Shown here piece by piece: positions 31,706-32,349 of a stretch of DNA of 32,349 nt. Every line of letters starts with the position of its first letter. The stretch's first letter is position 1. The DNA is from Roseiarcus sp050015935 (GTDB lineage Bacteria; Pseudomonadota; Alphaproteobacteria; Rhizobiales; Beijerinckiaceae), in the NCBI GenBank assembly GCA_050015935.1, contig JBEKAL010000005.1, forward strand, positions 1 to 32,349, read 5' to 3'. Position numbers and translations under genes: made by a program. The notes under the pieces are model-generated. The model had not been told where the DNA came from. It saw nothing but the letters and a program-made list of their open reading frames with translations, and ran no database searches.

Positions 31706-32106
31706 CGCGCCTTGATGTCGGCGATGCGTCGGGCGTCGTAATCGATGATGCAGGCCAGGCGCGGGTCGCCGCCTTTGGCGCCCATGCCGCCCTCGAACGG
31801 CGCGACGTCCTGGCATTCGGCGTCGCGCCAGCCGATCCACTGCGCCTCGGCGTCGTTGAGCGAGCGCTTCCAACGCGCCTTCTGCGAGGACAACACCCCC
31901 GGGCGCGCGTCGATGCTCTTAATCGCGGCGTCGATGGTCGCCGAGAGGTCCCGGTCCGCGCGGTCGGCGCTCGTGCGCAGGCAATCCGCGAGTTCGCGAG
32001 CGGCGATCTTCGTGGCGTCGCAGGCCAATTGCGAGGGTCGAAGGTCGTCCGCGGCGGCGGTCGCAGCCGATGCGGCGACGGCGGCCGCGAGGAGAAGGAT
32101 TCGCAT
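31696..32106 (-). CDS. LprI-like (DUF1311) secreted protein
   Basis: About 136 residues. A signal peptide opens the protein (MRILLLAAAVAASAATAAAD, cleavage near AAA-DD). The mature part matches the DUF1311/LprI pattern, with DCLRTSADRADRDLSATIDA, then WKRSLNDAEAQWIGWRDAEC and a final LACIIDYDARRIADIK. It holds four cysteines, likely two disulfides. LprI of mycobacteria inhibits lysozyme; most homologues are uncharacterised, so a lysozyme-inhibitor role is only possible here. I prefer the ATG at 32106 because the signal peptide then starts cleanly; in-frame ATGs at 32121 and 32133 add up to nine residues. It converges with the CHAD gene and their 3' ends overlap. Confidence 0.78.
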   Translation of the reverse strand: MRILLLAAAVAASAATAAADDLRPSQLACDATKIAARELADCLRTSADRADRDLSATIDAAIKSIDARPGVLSSQKARWKRSLNDAEAQWIGWRDAECQDVAPFEGGMGAKGGDPRLACIIDYDARRIADIKARYP

Positions 32107-32168
32107 GATCGAACGGTCCATGGGAAAGATCATCCCATAGCGACAAAAGCTAGTCTCACGTATGGTAT

Positions 32169-32219
32169 AGCGCGTCTTACGAAAAGCGGGAACAGGTTTT
32201 CCGACCGAGACGCGCGCTG
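32169..32219. repeat. Rhizobiales-type intergenic palindrome
   Basis: GCGCGTC (32170-32176) pairs with GACGCGC (32209-32215), and GAAAA (32181-32185) pairs with TTTTC (32197-32201) around an AGCGGGAACAGG centre. This layout, with a GAAAA-GCGG-AAC-GG-TTTTCC middle, is a common dispersed palindrome between genes in Rhizobiales. It lies just left of the IS630-type end. Confidence 0.6.
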
Positions 32220-32231
32220 CCGAAAAAGCTA

Positions 32232-32349
32232 GAGCGGGTCCCGAATAGTCAGAATCGATAGGGGGTTCCCGAATCGGGCGAGACGTGATTCACCGTTCGT
32301 GCTGGGAAGGAGGCCAGCAGGGATGGCGAAGCCTTTTTCGCAAGACTTG
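32232..32349 (+). mobile_element. IS630-type insertion sequence, left end (cut by the window)
   Basis: A transposase start at 32323 marks the element. Between it and the LprI gene, GGGTCCCGAATAGTC and GGGTTCCCGAATCGGG form related repeats that could belong to the terminal inverted repeat. A TA at 32230-32231, the usual IS630 target, precedes GAGCGGGTCCCG. The exact left boundary is inferred; the right end is outside the window. Confidence 0.5.
32323..32349 (+). CDS. IS630-family transposase, N-terminal fragment
   Basis: Only nine codons are visible, MAKPFSQDL. These match the start of many alphaproteobacterial IS630-family transposases (M-A/G-K-P-Y/F-S-x-D-L-R), whose first domain is a helix-turn-helix and whose core is a DDE nuclease. 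AAGGAGG lies about 12 bases before the ATG. The rest of the gene is beyond the window, so its integrity is unknown. Confidence 0.6.

Overview
The window is GC-rich and looks chromosomal, from an alphaproteobacterium, most likely the Hyphomicrobiales (Rhizobiales). The reasons are the rpoN-hpf-ptsN gene order, an HslV with a propeptide ahead of its catalytic threonine, a small DUF1127 protein, and a short intergenic palindrome at the right end of a type common in Rhizobiales. I cannot name a genus from sequence alone.

Layout. 1-251 is the C-terminus of a sugar-type ABC ATPase. 252-4626 is accessory: a secreted PDZ protein, an MFS transporter and a 139-residue unknown protein, all on the minus strand, separated by three copies of a nested palindromic repeat family (338-535, 2295-2339, 4379-4544). 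4627-6033 is ahcY (minus), with an A/T-rich dyad in its leader. From 6344 a plus-strand block runs rpoN, hpf, ptsN, purS, purQ, a hisE-type gene and a large membrane-anchored KAP-type P-loop NTPase that starts with TTG. 12930-22171 is a four-gene minus-strand efflux operon (mdtA-mdtB-mdtC-NodT lipoprotein) in which the last three genes are joined by 4-base ATGA overlaps. A tRNA-Gly(GCC) lies divergently at 22346-22420. hslV-hslU follow, then a small membrane protein, and ftsY-yciB (minus) divergent from an RluA-type pseudouridine synthase. A LysR regulator diverges from a DUF1127 gene. Next come a TauE/SafE permease, a GtrA-like protein, the N-terminal remnant of an acyl-CoA synthetase, a CHAD protein and a convergent LprI-like secreted protein. 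The window ends inside the 5' end of an IS630-type insertion sequence.

Functional picture. The core is housekeeping: SAM-cycle detoxification (ahcY), sigma-54 and nitrogen-PTS control with ribosome hibernation (rpoN-hpf-ptsN), purine synthesis (purSQ, without purL or purC here), protein quality control (hslVU) and membrane targeting (ftsY). The large efflux operon is a self-contained tripartite pump with both MdtB- and MdtC-type permeases and no adjacent regulator.

I did not find a clear new defence or biosynthetic system. The least ordinary items are the nested-palindrome repeat family, the KAP NTPase, a low-complexity insertion in the MdtC-type permease, and the eroded acyl-CoA synthetase start that abuts the CHAD gene. 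Function calls rest on motif recognition by eye; no database search was run.
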